59,332 nt of DNA. Origin: Rhodothermales bacterium (GTDB taxonomy: Bacteria > Bacteroidota > Rhodothermia > Rhodothermales > Bin80). The number at the start of each line of letters is the position of its first letter. The stretch's first letter is position 1. This document shows, one piece after another, positions 9,600 through 18,411 of this stretch. The position numbers were made by a program, and so were the translations under genes. The notes below the pieces were generated by a model. The model was not told where the DNA came from and did no database searches. It was given only the letters and a program-made list of their open reading frames with translations. The stretch spans positions 1 through 59,332 of the forward strand of contig JAJEDR010000087.1 of NCBI GenBank assembly GCA_022821385.1, read 5' to 3'.

Positions 9600-10538
9600 T
9601 TGCGCCAACAGAGATGGGGGTTCCCGGAAGAGACGCTTGATGTGAGCGCCTTACCAGGGGGCGTATCGAACTACGTCTGGAAAGTCGTTACCCCTGAAGT
9701 GCGCTGGGTTCTGAAGCAACCATTGCCAAAGCTGGCTACCGAAATTGATTGGTACTCTGATATCCGGCGGATTGAACAGGAGCAAGCGTGCATACGATTC
9801 CTGTCAACCATTCTGCCTAAGGGAACCGTACCGGAAATTGTACACTTTGACAGCGAACATCATATCTGTGTGATGACCTGTGCACCCGAAGAGGCAGTCT
9901 CGTGGAAAGAACACCTAATGGGTGGAAGGTTTGAAGCGTCCGTGGGGTTGTCGGTTGGTCTGACCCTGCGTCAAATTCAGGAGAGGAGTTTGACAGCCAA
10001 TGGTCGGTCAGCTGTTGAGGAAATCACATTTTTTAATGAGCTCCGCATTGACCCCTTTCATAACTATCTCGTTGCGCGTTACCCCGCACTTAAGGAACCC
10101 ATTGATCGACTGGTTGATGAGCTCTTGTCGCGTCGGTACAGCCTCACCCATGGGGACTATTCACCAAAAAACATACTCGTTGATCCAGCGGGAGAGGTGA
10201 TGCTGCTTGATTTTGAGGTCGCCCATTGGGGGCACCCTCTGTTCGATGTATCCTTCTGCCTAGGACACCTTATGCTCAAAGGCTGGGTACTGCACCGCGA
10301 AGCGCGCGCGCTGTCTGTGATTCAGGCATTCCTCCGGGGTTACGGTCAACCGGTGGTTGGCCTGATCCCGCACATTGGCCTTCTGCTTCTAGCCCGACTG
10401 GATGGCAAGTCGCCTATGCCATATGTACAAGGGGATGCCTTGCGCAACAGCATTCGAAAAACTGCGATGGATTGGATTCGGTATTCTGGACGCAACGATC
10501 CGCTGGATTTGATCAAGAGCGCCTGGCAGCTGTCATGA
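9600..10538 (+). CDS. APH/choline-kinase-fold phosphotransferase
   Basis: 312 residues, starting at a TTG; no ATG or GTG is available upstream in frame before the preceding gene. The kinase core is clear: a glycine-containing loop in LPGGVSNYVWKV, a catalytic loop HGDYSPKNILVD and a metal-binding LLDFEVAHWG. Aminoglycoside/choline-kinase-fold enzymes phosphorylate small molecules such as sugars, homoserine, methylthioribose or antibiotics. The gene ends in an ATGA overlap with an enolase homologue, and that tight coupling argues for a metabolic kinase whose product feeds the enolase-like enzyme rather than for drug resistance. Substrate is unknown. The TTG start is uncertain, because residues encoded upstream (from about 9570) read plausibly as protein. 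Confidence 0.8.
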   Translation: MRQQRWGFPEETLDVSALPGGVSNYVWKVVTPEVRWVLKQPLPKLATEIDWYSDIRRIEQEQACIRFLSTILPKGTVPEIVHFDSEHHICVMTCAPEEAVSWKEHLMGGRFEASVGLSVGLTLRQIQERSLTANGRSAVEEITFFNELRIDPFHNYLVARYPALKEPIDRLVDELLSRRYSLTHGDYSPKNILVDPAGEVMLLDFEVAHWGHPLFDVSFCLGHLMLKGWVLHREARALSVIQAFLRGYGQPVVGLIPHIGLLLLARLDGKSPMPYVQGDALRNSIRKTAMDWIRYSGRNDPLDLIKSAWQLS

Positions 10539-11827
10539 CTCACATAACGCACGTAAAGGGTCGGGAAGTTCTTGATTCACGGGGATTACCTACCGTGGAA
10601 GTAGAGGTAGCACTAGCTTCCGGCCACCAGGGGCGAATGATGGTACCCTCAGGAGCATCTACCGGACGTTTTGAAGCGCATGAGCTTCGTGATAACGACA
10701 CGAATCGATATCAGGGCAGAGGCGTTCTCAGAGCCGTGGCCCATGTGAATGAGGAGATTGCGGCGGCTGTAACCGGCATGAATGCTGAAGATCAGGAGGG
10801 ACTGGACCGGGCGCTGATTGATCTGGACGGAACGTCGAACAAAGGGCGCCTCGGTGCCAACGCCATACTTGGGGTTTCGTTTGCCGCCCTACATGCCTGC
10901 GCTGCCGCTGCTGACAAACCGCTTTTCCGGTATCTGGCCGACCGCTATTTGCCTCAAGGAGAGCAGCCTTGCCTCCCAATGCCAATGGTGAATATTATCA
11001 GTGGAGGACTCCATGCGGGCAAGAATCTTGATATTCAAGACTATCTCGTCATTCCTGTTGGAGCGAAGACATTTCCGCAGGCACTGGAAATGATTTCGGC
11101 CGTGTACTGGAGTACCCGCAGGATTTTGCAGGATCAAGGACACATAGCATCACTGGTTGCTGACGAGGGAGGATTTGGCCCCTCGCTCGCAACGAATGAA
11201 GCCCCCCTTGAAATATTATGCACAGCAATAGAGGCAACAGGAATGCAGCCAGGCCAGGACATGGCGATTGCACTGGACATAGCAGCCTCTCATTTTTTTA
11301 ATGCTTCAACGGGATACTATGACTTGCATCTGGATACCAAAAGGCTCACCACGGAAGAGATGATAACCTATCTGGAAGACTGGGTAACCCGCTTCCCAAT
11401 CATCTCAATTGAGGACGGGCTGGACGAGGAGGATTGGTTTGGTTGGCAACAACTAACGCGGCGCATAGGCAGTCGTACACAGTTGGTGGGAGATGATCTA
11501 TTTACTACTAACTCACAGCGCATCCAGCGTGGCATTGAGCAAAAGGCTGGCAATGCCGTACTCATAAAAATGAACCAGATCGGAACAGTTACGGAAACCG
11601 TAGATGCTGTTCTGCTGGCCAAGAAAGCTGGGTTTAAGACGATTATCTCAGCACGCTCAGGAGAAACTGAGGATGCAACGTTGTCGGATCTGGCCGTCGG
11701 GTTAAATGGCGGGCAAATCAAGATAGGCTCGCTCGCGAGGTCGTCTAGGCTGGCAAAATACAACCAGCTCCTGCGAATAAACGAGGATCTCCACGCAAGC
11801 TCGCTTTCGTCATGGATGTCGAAATAA
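10535..11827 (+). CDS. Enolase-superfamily protein with altered active site
   Basis: 430 residues, full enolase length and alignable end to end; an ATGA overlap with the kinase fixes the start. Numbering falls almost on yeast enolase. Conserved are the SGASTG loop (39-44), His160, Glu211 (ADEGG), metal ligands Asp248, Glu293 and Asp320, catalytic base Lys345 (LIKMNQIG), Arg374/Ser375 and Lys396. Two residues differ: the Glu at yeast 168 is Asp169, and the invariant His373 of SHRSGETED is Ala373 (SARSGETED). Both lie around the C3 side of 2-phosphoglycerate. It may be a weak or normal phosphopyruvate hydratase, or may dehydrate a different phosphorylated hydroxy acid. Its place inside a sugar operon next to a small-molecule kinase favours a specialised role (inference). 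Confidence 0.85.
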   Translation: MTHITHVKGREVLDSRGLPTVEVEVALASGHQGRMMVPSGASTGRFEAHELRDNDTNRYQGRGVLRAVAHVNEEIAAAVTGMNAEDQEGLDRALIDLDGTSNKGRLGANAILGVSFAALHACAAAADKPLFRYLADRYLPQGEQPCLPMPMVNIISGGLHAGKNLDIQDYLVIPVGAKTFPQALEMISAVYWSTRRILQDQGHIASLVADEGGFGPSLATNEAPLEILCTAIEATGMQPGQDMAIALDIAASHFFNASTGYYDLHLDTKRLTTEEMITYLEDWVTRFPIISIEDGLDEEDWFGWQQLTRRIGSRTQLVGDDLFTTNSQRIQRGIEQKAGNAVLIKMNQIGTVTETVDAVLLAKKAGFKTIISARSGETEDATLSDLAVGLNGGQIKIGSLARSSRLAKYNQLLRINEDLHASSLSSWMSK

Positions 11828-12222
11828 CGAGCATGCTTGTACTTCGATAACCTCAGCGGTAACGGCTACAGGCGCGCACCCTTGAGATAATTCATCTGCC
11901 CTAACGCTTGTGGCAATACAATGCCACGCTTCAACCTTGACCCGCTCCCACCGAACGCCTTTGTCTGGAACAGCAACCTACTCGAATGAATTACTGGCCG
12001 ACATTACCAGGAATTACACCTAACCTTGAGACGATAGATTCCGAGCGTTAAGGAACGTTCGGACCGGTGGAGCGATTGCTTCGTAAACCGACGATTATCT
12101 TTAGGGAGTTGCAGGGAGTAGCAGGAAGTCTGCATTAAGTTGACCGAAGTGCAATCGGATAGTGCGCCCCTATTAGTCGGGGTACCATAAATTGAGCCCA
12201 TACGGCACACATTGTCAGACGC
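11828..12222 (+). other. Intergenic region with one inverted repeat
   Basis: About 395 bases between the enolase homologue and the APC permease. I see no convincing gene or tRNA. One inverted repeat is present at 12041-12062: CCGAGCGTT, a four-base loop, then AACGTTCGG, with a single mismatch. There is no T run after it, so it is a poor intrinsic terminator; it could be a transcript-stabilising hairpin or an operator. The permease promoter must lie in this interval, but no box is strong enough to call. Confidence 0.4.
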
Positions 12223-14484
12223 ATGGCATCGGACGAACGTAGCGAACGGCACCTTGGACTGTTCGGAGCGACAGCCCTTGGAGTTGGTGCGATCGTAGGT
12301 GGCGGTATTCTTGCTCTCGCGGGAGTTGCCTTTGCAACGGCTGGCCCCGGCGCGATAGCGGCATTCGCACTTAACGGAATAATCGCAGGAATTACGGTAG
12401 CAAGTTTTGCCCGATTGTCTCGTCGATTCCCTGAATCGGGCGGCATTTATACCTATGCGAAACGCGTGTTGTCCATACAGGTGGCTTTCATGGTGGGCTG
12501 GGTTGTCTGGTTCGCATCCATAGTTGCTGGCGTGTTGTATGCGTTGGGGTTCGCGGCATTTACTGCGGAAGGCATTCGGCGACTACTCCCTGCGGCCGGG
12601 GGGCCATGGGCATTTATAGTCGATGGGCAGGGTGAAGTCATCCTGGCTATGGGCGCAATTGCGTTCTACGCATGGATGCTCACAGCCCGAACTTCAGGAG
12701 GTGGAAATGCGGCCACCATCGGAAAAGTATTTGTTTTTGCCCTGCTAATCGGCGGAGCAGCTTGGGCGTGGCTCGCCGGCGATTCCAGAGAGGTCACGCA
12801 GCACTTCAGCCCGTTTGCCCCTGCGGGCATGTTGGGCATACTGCAGGCCATGGGATACACTTTCATTGCGCTGCAGGGCTTTGACTTAATTGCAGCAGTT
12901 GGAGGGGAGGTAAAGAACCCGCGGCAAGTCATGCCGCGGGCGATGTACCTGTCTTTAGGACTCGCGCTGGTGATTTATATCCCTTTGCTCGTTGCAATTG
13001 TTGCTGTGGGTGCATCTGAAGATGGCATTCTTTCCATGGCGGCTTCCAACCCCGAAGGTTTGATTGCAGAAGCCGCGGAGAACTACATGGGAGTTACAGG
13101 CTACTGGCTCGTAATCGGGGCCGGCCTGTTGTCCATGCTTTCAGCGCTCTTCGCTAATCTGTACGGAGCTTCCCGTGTGGCCTTTTCCATGGCGCGTGAT
13201 CGAACGCTTCCTCGACAAATGGGCCAGATCCGACCCACAACAGGCACGCCGGCGATTGCCGTCCTTGCCACAGGTGCCATGATGGTCATCATTGTTATTG
13301 CCGTGGGCAATGTGGCAGCATCGGGAGCAGCGGCAAGCCTCATCTTTCTGCTTTCGTTCGCCATGGTCCACTGCATCGTCATCCTTGCTCGTCGCAGGGA
13401 AGGCAAATCGCGCATCTCACTTTTGCCGGGAGTTGGCACATTGCTTTGCCTGGGGTTGGCCGTGTTCCAAGCCATAGTCGTACCGGAGGCTGGCCGCGTC
13501 GCAGTTCTTTGGCTCGCCGTCGGCGTCGCACTATACCTTATGGCCCTAGCGCCTGGCGCTCGCCTAGCCGATGCAAGCGCGGAAGCGCTTGACTTGGATC
13601 TTGCAAAAACTAGAGGACGAAGTCCACTCGTGCTGGTACCCGTTGCGAATCCGGCCAGCGCGGCCAGCATGACCGATATTGCTGCCACCGTGCGCACACC
13701 AAACGTGGGGCAGGTGCTCTTGTTGTCGGTCATGCAGCACGAACGATTACAGGACTCGTCAACAATATTGGATGCAAAGGAGATCCTCGCCGAGTCTGTC
13801 GAACGTGGCTTCAATCGCTCAATTCATCCTGAGACGCTTTTTACCGTAGCGACGGATGTATGGGGCGAAATCTCCCGCGTGGCAAACGAACATCAGTGCG
13901 AAACGGTATTGATAGGCTTGCCGAAAATTACCAAACAAAAAGTCGAGACACACCTGAATAGACTTATTTCGAACATAGATGCAGACATTATCATTGTGCG
14001 CGCCCCACCGAGGTGGCATATCGGGGAAGCAAAACGGGTACTTGTGCCGCTGGGGGGTCGCCGCGCTCACAGCCGCCTTCGAGCGCGGCTCATCGCCAGT
14101 CTCTCTCGCGTCTCACCTCCACTCATAAACTTTATTCATGTACTCCCGAAACACACCGAAGCAGATTCTGGACAACGGGTAGAACGGATTATCAAGCGCA
14201 TCGCCAGGGACGAAGCCATCGGTCAGCATCTAGTAGACATTGAATTCGTTGAAGATCCGGCTGAACATATTGCAAGTCGCGCTGATGCGAGCGACTTACT
14301 CGTAATGGGTATGGAAAGCAGGCGACGTGACGAGCCCTCCATCGGGCCGTTTGCGCTTGAAGTCATTCGGCGGACTACCGTCCCTATAATTCTCCTGGGT
14401 TGCCGCAGCCATCTGACTTCCTTCAGTCCCCGAGGTATCGTTCGGGCTGTTTCCCCAATTCAGAAACCAGGACGCCAAACGTAA
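12223..14484 (+). CDS. APC-superfamily permease with C-terminal UspA domains
   Basis: 753 residues. Residues about 10-430 are a 12-helix-like amino acid/polyamine/organocation transporter: helix 1 carries GVGAIVGGGILALAG, the typical substrate-binding glycine signature, and FARLSRRFPESGGIYTYA follows helix 2. Residues about 465-740 are two universal-stress-protein-like domains; the second contains RVLVPLGG and ends near LLVMGMESRR and TTVPIILLG. Such fusions are known in the CAAT/APC group, where the soluble part is thought to sense nucleotide or energy state. The transported solute is unknown; an amino acid or amine is likely. The gene interrupts the sugar locus and is followed directly by a remnant of another transporter. 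Confidence 0.88.
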   Translation: MASDERSERHLGLFGATALGVGAIVGGGILALAGVAFATAGPGAIAAFALNGIIAGITVASFARLSRRFPESGGIYTYAKRVLSIQVAFMVGWVVWFASIVAGVLYALGFAAFTAEGIRRLLPAAGGPWAFIVDGQGEVILAMGAIAFYAWMLTARTSGGGNAATIGKVFVFALLIGGAAWAWLAGDSREVTQHFSPFAPAGMLGILQAMGYTFIALQGFDLIAAVGGEVKNPRQVMPRAMYLSLGLALVIYIPLLVAIVAVGASEDGILSMAASNPEGLIAEAAENYMGVTGYWLVIGAGLLSMLSALFANLYGASRVAFSMARDRTLPRQMGQIRPTTGTPAIAVLATGAMMVIIVIAVGNVAASGAAASLIFLLSFAMVHCIVILARRREGKSRISLLPGVGTLLCLGLAVFQAIVVPEAGRVAVLWLAVGVALYLMALAPGARLADASAEALDLDLAKTRGRSPLVLVPVANPASAASMTDIAATVRTPNVGQVLLLSVMQHERLQDSSTILDAKEILAESVERGFNRSIHPETLFTVATDVWGEISRVANEHQCETVLIGLPKITKQKVETHLNRLISNIDADIIIVRAPPRWHIGEAKRVLVPLGGRRAHSRLRARLIASLSRVSPPLINFIHVLPKHTEADSGQRVERIIKRIARDEAIGQHLVDIEFVEDPAEHIASRADASDLLVMGMESRRRDEPSIGPFALEVIRRTTVPIILLGCRSHLTSFSPRGIVRAVSPIQKPGRQT

Positions 14485-14485
14485 G

Positions 14486-14701
14486 GTGCTGAACGCTGAT
14501 ATCATAATTGTTTTGGTGACCATCGCTGTAGCGGTGATACTGTTTACAGTAGGGTGGGCACACTACAACTTGGTGTCCGTCCCAGTGCTCCATGCGCCGG
14601 CGATTGCGAGCGTAGTTCCCATGGACCAAGCTATCGAAGTCTTCGCAAACCCGACTGCGGAATTAGGGCAACCGCATGGTAAGGGGTTTTCGGGTTACTG
14701 A
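14486..14701 (+). pseudogene. Truncated N-terminus of an SLC13-family permease (remnant)
   Basis: A 71-codon frame starting at GTG, 1 base after the APC permease. The sequence ADIIIVLVTIAVAVILF followed by an amphipathic stretch and DQAIEVFANPTAELG looks like the first helix and following loop of SLC13/DASS anion permeases, in which a conserved FxNPA motif recurs. The frame then stops and no further transporter sequence follows before the next gene at 14778. I read this as the leftover 5' end of a roughly 600-codon gene removed by deletion. A small genuine membrane peptide is the alternative. Confidence 0.5.
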
Positions 14702-14777
14702 CTCCTATGACCCGTGAAATTGGTACAGTACAGTTAAGTACATCATTCCCAATTAAAGCATCTATGGGGCATTTCAT

Positions 14778-16826
14778 ATGATCCCTACCGTGGAAGACCT
14801 CAGAAGTGACGCGCTTACACATCACTTTGGAGACTGCTTCAACCCTCCTGGACTAACCAATTTTCTGGGTTGTGTACAGGTGACCACCGATCTGACTTGC
14901 CTTCGATGCCTCAATTTCCCTCCTTTCGCGACGGCAGATACGCCCACGGCATCCTTCATTCTGGATGACATTCATTTTCCTGCACTCGGACGGCCCGTTA
15001 CAATCACATGGTATCCCGATCGGATTGTTCGTGAATCTGTCTACCAAGACTTACATCTCACGTCAACGGTCGCGTTAGCCGTGGGAAAAATGGCCGCCGT
15101 GATGAAAATAACAATTGAGAACCGGAGCAAGACACACCGCCATGTAACAGCAGGGGTGCGGGTTCAGGGAGGAATCACAAAATCTTTAAAACCCTGGAAT
15201 CAGGCCATACCGCCCTCGGAGGAGGACAACAAAGTAGCGTGGAATACACAGCAGCAGGCGCTCGTTTTTCAGGCGCGCCACAGCAGTGCAGTATCAATGC
15301 AGGGCACATGGCCTCCTGCAGCAGATGTGGACCGTAACAGCTTTCGGTACACTGTGCAACTTGAACCAGGAGCCCAGTGGCATTTCCACTATGTCAATGT
15401 GATTGGTGAACACATCAATGAAGCAGGGTCTGTCTATGACACCCTCATACGAGACGTAACCGGTGAATTGGCGCGGGTAAGATCTAACTGGAATACCGAG
15501 TTGCGGGCACTGTTTGCCCCTGGAAATGGCCGGTACTCGGGAGACTTGCCCCTGCTCATAACGGAGGATGCCGACATTCGAAAGCTTTACTGGATGGGAG
15601 CTCTGGGCATAGCGTATTCCAAACGCTGCCACCCTCTTTCTGTCCATGGTCGAACCTACGATACCCTTATGCCCCGCTACTGGCAGTCGGCAATGGTGTT
15701 GTGGGACTATTCATTGAGTGCTTCCGTGCATGCCTTACTTGATCCTGTTGTAATGAGGGCGAGCCTCGAGCGCTGGATGCGCATCGATGTGCATGAGTAC
15801 TTCGGTACGGAATACTTGACGGGAAGCGGTATCGGGCCTTGGTACGCAGTAAATGACTACGCAATGGTGAGCATGGCTTATACTTACCTGCGCTGGTCAG
15901 GCGATTTGGATTGGCTTACACATCGGATTGGAAATACCTCCATACAAGAATTCCTGTCGCAATTTGCACTGAATTGGAAGCAGTTCCAGCAGCCCAGCGG
16001 GTTGGCAAGTTATGGATCATTGTACAACCTACTTGAATGTGTGAGCAGCTATACTCATGAGATAGTTGCTCTGAACGCGGCAAACGTATTTAGTTTGAGA
16101 ACTGTTGCAGATTTATTGGAGCCCTCAGATCAAGCCGATTTGTTGCGTCAGGAAGCCACTCAGTTGATAGCGCATATCCAAGAACTATATGTTGATGGAA
16201 AAGGCTATTGGCGAGCTCGTCACCCTGACGGTACCATGCACGAAGTGCGCCACTGTTACGACCTGCTCACCGTCCTGAACACGATACCACGAGACTTGAC
16301 ACCAAGACAAAAAACTGAAATCACCAACTTTTTCAGGCGAGAACTGCAAACAGAAACCTGGATGCATGCCCTCTCCCCTAAAGACGAAGATGTATTGTTT
16401 AGTGTCAGACCCGATCACCAATGGACGGGAGCTTATCCAGCCTGGCCGCCTGAAACGGCTCGCGGCCTGTATCGCATCGGGGAAGTGGATCTGGCCTTTT
16501 CGTGGCTGAAAGGGTTGGCGCGGAGTGCCAACCAAGGCCCTTTCGGTCAGGCACATTTTGCAGAAAATGTGATCGCACCGGATGAAGGCGGCGCCCGTAA
16601 ATCACCCTCGGAAATGCCCTATATCAATGATTGGCTCAGTTCCTCATGCGGGAGTTGGGTGAACGTAATTCTGGAAGGTATCTTTGGTTTACATCCCACA
16701 CTAGCAAAAGGTATTACTGCCAGTCCACAGTTTGGTGAGTTTGATCCAAAGGCAGAACTACTTGGCCTGCGATATCAAGGAAAGCGGTTTGGCGTCAACT
16801 CTAATGGAATTTTCCCTCTGGATTAA
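14778..16826 (+). CDS. Six-hairpin (alpha/alpha)6 glycosidase-like protein, paralogue 2
   Basis: 682 residues, no signal peptide. It matches the protein at 7495-9567 along its whole length: the shared opening THxFGDCFNPPGLTNFLG, LRCLNFPPF, TWYPDRIVRE, YDTLMPRYWQ, a DHQWTGAYPAWP block, ARSANQGPF and DEGGARKxPS. The duplication is old enough that many positions differ, but the motif blocks are kept, so both copies are probably active and may have different specificities. The next gene, an esterase lipoprotein, begins on the last base of this stop codon (TAATG), so the two are translationally coupled. An enzyme on a glycan released or de-esterified outside the cell is plausible but unproven. Confidence 0.7.
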   Translation: MIPTVEDLRSDALTHHFGDCFNPPGLTNFLGCVQVTTDLTCLRCLNFPPFATADTPTASFILDDIHFPALGRPVTITWYPDRIVRESVYQDLHLTSTVALAVGKMAAVMKITIENRSKTHRHVTAGVRVQGGITKSLKPWNQAIPPSEEDNKVAWNTQQQALVFQARHSSAVSMQGTWPPAADVDRNSFRYTVQLEPGAQWHFHYVNVIGEHINEAGSVYDTLIRDVTGELARVRSNWNTELRALFAPGNGRYSGDLPLLITEDADIRKLYWMGALGIAYSKRCHPLSVHGRTYDTLMPRYWQSAMVLWDYSLSASVHALLDPVVMRASLERWMRIDVHEYFGTEYLTGSGIGPWYAVNDYAMVSMAYTYLRWSGDLDWLTHRIGNTSIQEFLSQFALNWKQFQQPSGLASYGSLYNLLECVSSYTHEIVALNAANVFSLRTVADLLEPSDQADLLRQEATQLIAHIQELYVDGKGYWRARHPDGTMHEVRHCYDLLTVLNTIPRDLTPRQKTEITNFFRRELQTETWMHALSPKDEDVLFSVRPDHQWTGAYPAWPPETARGLYRIGEVDLAFSWLKGLARSANQGPFGQAHFAENVIAPDEGGARKSPSEMPYINDWLSSSCGSWVNVILEGIFGLHPTLAKGITASPQFGEFDPKAELLGLRYQGKRFGVNSNGIFPLD

Positions 16827-18073
16827 TGTATCGAGTCTTCCTTCTATTTACGATATTCCTCGCAGCGTGTACAACTGAACGTATGACTGACATCGAGAAA
16901 CTGAGGAAAGACCTGTCTGAAGCTGAAAACCCATCCCAGCGCGAGCAACAAATAGAAAACTTCATGAAGCAGGTGCGGCACACTGGTACGCCGCTAATCG
17001 AAAACGATACAACCGTGATTTATCTCTATCAAGGACCGAACACGCGCGTGCGAATCTTGGGAGATATAACCCAGTGGGCAGACGTGATAGAGATGGAGAA
17101 TATTATAGGGACCGACCTGTTCTACTATCGAGGTGTTCACGCTGTAGAGGCCCGTCTGGAATATCAACTCATCGTAGACGATGATCCTCCTATGGCCGAT
17201 CCGTTATGTCCATATGCGGTACTGAACGGTTTGGGCAGCCATTCCGAGTTGGCGATGCCGGGATACACTTACCAGTCAGTGCTTAATACGGTGCGAGATG
17301 GTGTTCCTGGAGATTATGAACGCGTTACCCGACACCTGCTACCCATCGGAATCATGGGCTATGCAACGGAGATTTACGTGTACACTCCACCTGAATACGA
17401 TTCTGTTAATACACATCACCCCACCATCTATGTTCTGGATGGACAGGATTACATTGAATACGCCCATGCTCCTGCTGTGCTGGATCATTTGATCAAGTCT
17501 GGAGAAATTGAACCCGTGATTGCCGTGTTCATTGCGCCCCCCAACCGGCATCTGATGGGTATACCCAACCGGTCGACTGAGTACGGCATGAATCCTGACT
17601 ATGCGCGTTTCATGGCCGACGAAATGGTGCCCTTCGTGGAAGAGCATTACAGGAATCTGGCCCTTCCTTCGGCACGACTTGTGGCAGGGCCCTCCTATGC
17701 CGGGTTAGCCTCAGCCTACATAGCACTGCAGCATTCAGATGTTTTCGGTTTGGGCTACAGTCAGTCTGGATACCTTTCCTATGAGAGCAATGCTTTGATT
17801 GAAGCCTATAGACAAACTCCTCCTAAACCAGTTCGGCTCTATGTAGACATTGGCCTGTACGAAGAAATGGTGGGCAAAGGATGGCTCCCGGACGATGCTA
17901 TTAATTTTCTCAGAGCCAACCGTCAATTCAAAGAAGTGCTAACAGAAAAAGGCTACGACTTTGTTTATCGAGAATATCCTGAGGGCCACACATGGGGGAA
18001 CTGGCGTGCCCACCTCATAGATGCACTCTCCCACTTCTTTCCTGCTAACATTCATTCAGAACAGACCCCATGA
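16826..18073 (+). CDS. Esterase-D/enterochelin-esterase-like lipoprotein
   Basis: 415 residues. The signal peptide ends in a lipobox, IFLAAC, with Cys15 as the lipidation site. Residues about 50-130 resemble the N-terminal beta-sandwich of enterochelin-esterase-like proteins. The alpha/beta hydrolase domain starts near ATEIYVYTPPEYD. The nucleophile is expected in AGPSYAGLAS, where the usual GxSxG fifth Gly is Ala, with Gly one place later; the closing His is in EGHTWGNWR. Likely roles are removal of acyl or other ester groups from sugars at the cell surface, which fits the neighbouring glycosidase with which it is coupled (TAATG overlap). Siderophore ester hydrolysis is less likely, as there are no iron genes nearby. 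Confidence 0.78.
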   Translation: MYRVFLLFTIFLAACTTERMTDIEKLRKDLSEAENPSQREQQIENFMKQVRHTGTPLIENDTTVIYLYQGPNTRVRILGDITQWADVIEMENIIGTDLFYYRGVHAVEARLEYQLIVDDDPPMADPLCPYAVLNGLGSHSELAMPGYTYQSVLNTVRDGVPGDYERVTRHLLPIGIMGYATEIYVYTPPEYDSVNTHHPTIYVLDGQDYIEYAHAPAVLDHLIKSGEIEPVIAVFIAPPNRHLMGIPNRSTEYGMNPDYARFMADEMVPFVEEHYRNLALPSARLVAGPSYAGLASAYIALQHSDVFGLGYSQSGYLSYESNALIEAYRQTPPKPVRLYVDIGLYEEMVGKGWLPDDAINFLRANRQFKEVLTEKGYDFVYREYPEGHTWGNWRAHLIDALSHFFPANIHSEQTP

Positions 18074-18190
18074 ACCATCTGCTTCGTGATAATCTGTTTT
18101 CTGGTCCTGCAGGCGTGGTGCCAGAGTAGCAGCGTAAATGTTGTGTTCACCGTATCTACTTTTGCGTTCCGAGCTTCCAGTAAACTCTGA
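18070..18190 (+). pseudogene. Remnant of the 5' end of a secreted protein gene
   Basis: An ATG at 18070 overlaps the esterase stop in the ATGA manner used by true genes here. Its own frame ends after 20 codons. Reading one frame over from 18074, the sequence encodes a convincing signal peptide and mature start (CFVIICFLVLQAWCQSSSV, then NVVFTV) before a TGA at 18188. This looks like the start of an exported protein that acquired a frameshift and lost its body. The evidence is compositional only, so confidence is low. The stretch from 18191 to 18411 shows nothing further apart from the upstream part of the frame of the next lipoprotein. Confidence 0.3.
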
Positions 18191-18411
18191 ACCTGGGCTT
18201 CTAATCAAGCATTTTTGGCATCAATTACTACAAACAGCTCATGTTTGAGCATCAAATGTTTCCACACTTAGGTATCACGATGACGAGTAGGAGGGCCACT
18301 CTGCACCCTGGCAGACTCGTGTCTTGTGCAATGGTTACTGGGAGGATGGTGATGATCGCCGTGCAGCGGGGGTGGAGGAAACTGCTTTCCGCCTACACTC
18401 CAAATGGTACA

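Noticed and set aside
9600..10538. Antibiotic resistance phosphotransferase
   Set aside because: The fold is shared, but the gene is coupled to an enolase homologue in a sugar locus and no resistance or mobile genes are near.
13101..13814. 237-codon minus-strand open frame
   Set aside because: Antisense to the APC permease; low-complexity composition from the complementary codons.
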